Assembly: GCA_037447655.1 (NCBI GenBank)
Contig: JBBHKE010000999.1
Span: 177,235 to 241,234 of the forward strand
From: Zygnema cylindricum
Lineage: Eukaryota > Streptophyta > Zygnematophyceae > Zygnematales > Zygnemataceae
Length of the DNA stretch: 64,000 nt
Direction: 5' to 3'
The notes under the pieces are model-generated. The model had not been told where the DNA came from. It saw only the letters and a program-made list of their open reading frames with translations, and searched no databases. Positions within the stretch are counted from its first letter, which is position 1; every line of letters begins with the position of its first letter. Shown here one piece after another: positions 60,872 to 64,000 of the stretch. The position numbers and the translations under genes were made by a program.

Positions 60872-63800
60872 ATGGTATTATTATTCAAGCAACTCATATT
60901 GTTCACTATTGAAAGCTTGTTTGTCGTCTTTTCCTTGTTTGAAAGAAGCTAGGCAAAAAAGAATCCATGAATACTGTCAACAAACTGAACTTGTTTTCCA
61001 TAATCAAGCGTCATATTTGTTTCTCTTGCACCATTTTATCACAAAGTATTCCGGGTAAGACATAGGCCTGAAATTTCATCAACGAAGGCACACAGAAGCA
61101 CTGGTAGTTAATTGGTCAGAAAGCATCAAGTTCTTTTCTGGTAGGATCCCTTTTCTTTTGTTTTTTACAATTTTAAGGTCGTTGCTAAGTTTTCCTGTAG
61201 CCATCCATCATGAAGCGGCTGGTTGGTGCAGGCCGAGTCGGCCATTTCACAAAATGAAGAGCAGGAAAAGTGGTTGGCGGATGCCATGAATGTCGTAAAG
61301 CAGCAAGCTTTCTATATGAAAAGAGCTTTGGTGAGTTCATCTTGGTTCTTTCTTAGTGAGTTTCTTCTTTCTTCTCTTCCATCCTTTCACATTGTTATGC
61401 AAACATGCCAGTTTGTGAGGAGTTTTTATTTCATAAGACATTCCACTGTCTTTAGGTCGCTTACAAATGATGGTTACTTCCGTGAAAAGTTTGATTGCCC
61501 CCAACCTTTCGGTAGAATGATTGTTGAGTTGGATAATTTTGATGTTGCAGGATGGTAATAATTTGCGGGAGGCTCTGAAATATTCGGCTCAAATGTTGGG
61601 AGAATTGAGAACGTCAAAGCTGTCCCCGCAGAAGTATTATGAGCTTTGTATCATGTGTTCCGTTGTATTCATTTTTGTTTTTCTTTTTTCGGTTTTTTTG
61701 GGCTTCCAAGATTGGTTCTTATGTTAATCAACGGATTACTATTCTTTGCATAGAATTTGTCAATGACAAATCTTCAGATTCTCAACTGTTTTTTTAGAGG
61801 CTGTAGAGTCTTGTTTTCCTTTTGCATAACATGCTTTTCCCTCACAATTCCTTTTGCTGCTGGAAAAGGACTTGTGGCTTAAAGCAAGTACTTCACAAAG
61901 TAAAATTGTGAATTCCTCAACATACTTGCATTGCATTCCATGTCTGCAAGAAGTCGTTTTTCAAGATGTAATGATATTACAGACTTTTAGTTTCACAGCC
62001 TTCGTTGCACACATGACCTGGATATTATGTTCAAAATTTACCACATTTTAGATGTTTTCACATTTTGTAAGGTAACTTTTTACAGGCTGAGTTTTTTGCA
62101 CTTGTTTTAGCACCAATGGCTAATTTGTACACAGCCTCTTCTTTTAGTAGTATGCCTTGACCTCCATTTCCATCAGATATGAGGACATTTGATGAGCTCA
62201 GACATCTGGAGCTTTTTTTTATGGAGGAGAGCCGTCGAGGTCGTTCGAATGCTGATGTTTACGAGCTGGTTCAACATTCAGGCAACATTTTACCACGCCT
62301 GTTAAGTATTGTGTTCATCGATACCCCTGTCAATGCCGTCATTTCAAGCTATATTAGTCGTTCATGTTGTAGAGGAAAAACTATGCTTCTGAGCTTCATC
62401 TATAGCTTTACAAACAATATTTTATATATTTCTTAGGCACTGTCCACGTGGCCTTTTCCTGCATTGTTGAGTGACTCAATTGTGGCCACTGTTGTTTTTA
62501 TACGTTTAAAAGGTCTCTTGAATGGTAGATCAAGGAAGGCTGGGCACTTGAATACCCCCAAGTTAATATAGTGAGTCTGCAAATGAACAAAGGCAATCTT
62601 TCCCGTCCCTTGTTGCGGAAGTGGGAAGGGTATTTTTGCATATAATACTGTTAATTGCGTCGCAAGGTTAATTCCATGATGAATTTTTTTTTACAATCAC
62701 TTTTGATTCATAGTTGGGTGCATGCTGACCCTCATATAAGGAATCGGGGAAGATAGGCAAGGGTATCAAGTGAACCGTAGTTTAGATTGTATCCTCTGAC
62801 GGTATTTTTTTGGCCTCGCTGGTATCACGGGCATCAGATACTTACTCTGCACTGTAGGATCTGTATATATTAAGTCGAGGGAGGCTCCTGCGAAGGATGT
62901 TTTGAAGGACTTGGTGGAGATGTGTAGAGGAGTCCAACATCCAATCCGTGGACTATTCTTGAGGAGCTATCTTTCTCAAATCAGCAAGGATAAGCTGCCT
63001 GATGTTGGTTCAGATTATGAAGGGTAAGTCCTATTCTTTCAAACTTACTAACCCACCATCAATGTGGTGATTTTTTTTTATTTTTTTTGTCTAACTGTTT
63101 GGCCTTCCAACAGTAGAAACTGCATATTGAGAAGCATTGTTTATAAAGGTTATGTATAAAATATGTTATATATATATTAGAATGCGATGTATATGTTATC
63201 TTTTATTGATTATCTTGTGAATTTTTTGCTGACTGAGTTTTAAGTTGTTAGTCAAGGTTGATTCCTTGTTTGGAAAAAGCTAAACTGTTTCTCAAGAAAT
63301 TTGTTTAAGGAAGAAATTAAAAGCGGGGTATAGAATGTAGGTAACTTAGTTGTTGTCAAGCTCTACTAAATTCAATACTCTTGACGCCATTAGCGTACTA
63401 GCAACCATTTTGTAGTTTCTGTCCAAATATAAGAATTGCCAAAGTACACTGAGCCAGTGCGCAATGGCGCAGTGTACAAACTAAATATAGGAGAAAGAAA
63501 GAAGCTTGGTTACGAAAAGAACTATGTGGCCGATGATATTTGAAGTGTTGAAGGCAATCACATATTTGATTGGCAATATTTGTTGTGATTGCCTTTCCGA
63601 CCACTGTGCAGGGAAGGCGGGTCAGTGTCTGACGCGGTCGAGTTTGTTCTTCAAAATTTTACAGAAATGAACAAGTTATGGGTACGGATGGTGCACCAGG
63701 TATGTGGTGACTGCATGCATGGCCAAGCAGGGCCTTGCTTCTTGAACTTATACCACTGAATAACACAGCCTATGGGTCAAAATGGTATTTTTTGCAACAA

Positions 63801-64000
63801 AAAGGCATTTAAAAGTTGGTTTTCGAATTCTTCCTTCAGTAGAATACTATATCCAGGATCGTTTTTCTTCAGCAATGAAAGCACAATTTGCACAATTGTG
63901 AAAGCACATTAATTGCTGACGTCTGGCAGGGTTCACATCGTGAATCGTTGTTAGAGTAAAGTAGTTATTAGCATGTAGTGTTATTATTTCCAATTCAGTT
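60872..64000 (+). CDS. VPS35: VPS35 retromer subunit, 5' part
   Basis: Exons: ATG alone (60872-60874, then GTATTA; inferred), 61232-61330, 61551-61647, 62177-62300, 62838-63023 and 63612-63699. Phases fit throughout, and the gene runs off the window. Residues: [76 protein letters not shown] (the PRLYLL motif contacts VPS26, completed by joining exons 4 and 5), [20 protein letters not shown] and [19 protein letters not shown]35 is the alpha-solenoid scaffold of retromer, which recycles sorting receptors from endosomes. FMEESRRG and the [17 protein letters not shown] stretch resemble plant rather than animal VPS35. About 190 of an expected 790 or so residues are in the window. The single-codon first exon is the weakest call; the ATG at 61210 is out of frame. 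Confidence 0.92.

Overview
The window is nuclear DNA from a eukaryote of the green lineage. The evidence is a VPS35 gene whose exons read like plant VPS35, spliceosomal introns with GT..AG ends in all three host genes, and Ty1/copia elements primed by the anticodon arm of initiator tRNA-Met. A streptophyte or other green alga, or an early land plant, fits best. I cannot name the species. About three quarters of the window is transposon or simple repeat.

Layout. 1-2445: intergenic, with a hairpin-bearing dispersed repeat and long polypurine tracts. 2446-8601: copia element A, full length, with a perfect 5-bp target duplication and a coding region full of stops. 8607-12790: small DNA transposons (hAT-type with 8-bp duplications, and a TACACCG..CGGTGTA inverted-repeat family). 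12791-36200: a nest of copia elements. The outermost is F (minus strand). Inside it are C (minus), which itself contains B (plus, the best preserved), and D (plus), which carries a tandem-recombination scar. 36200-41950: an OTU-protease-like remnant, a GAT microsatellite of about 1 kb, and several tandem or dispersed repeats. 42553-46488: four nested or adjacent DNA transposons. 46697-51571: a multi-exon gene for a probable organellar FMN-binding split-barrel protein. 54592-57514 (minus): RUVBL2 (reptin), with a GC-rich first exon and one missing block. 58462-60272: nested MITEs. 60872 to the end: the 5' part of VPS35 (retromer).

How the pieces work together. The three host genes are unrelated housekeeping functions (flavin-type enzyme fold, AAA+ chromatin/snoRNP helicase, retromer core) on different strands; nothing suggests co-regulation. 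The copia elements share one architecture. The LTR ends a few codons inside an open gag frame. The primer-binding site, complementary to the initiator-tRNA anticodon arm, then follows as coding sequence and supplies an in-frame AUG. Each LTR family also carries a tRNA-like A-box/B-box module on the antisense strand and a conserved AGGACTTA motif near the likely transcription start. Every copy has at least one lethal defect, so none looks autonomous now.

Limits. Exon boundaries come from GT/AG sites, reading phase and remembered family conservation, not from transcripts or alignments. LTR divergence was judged by eye.
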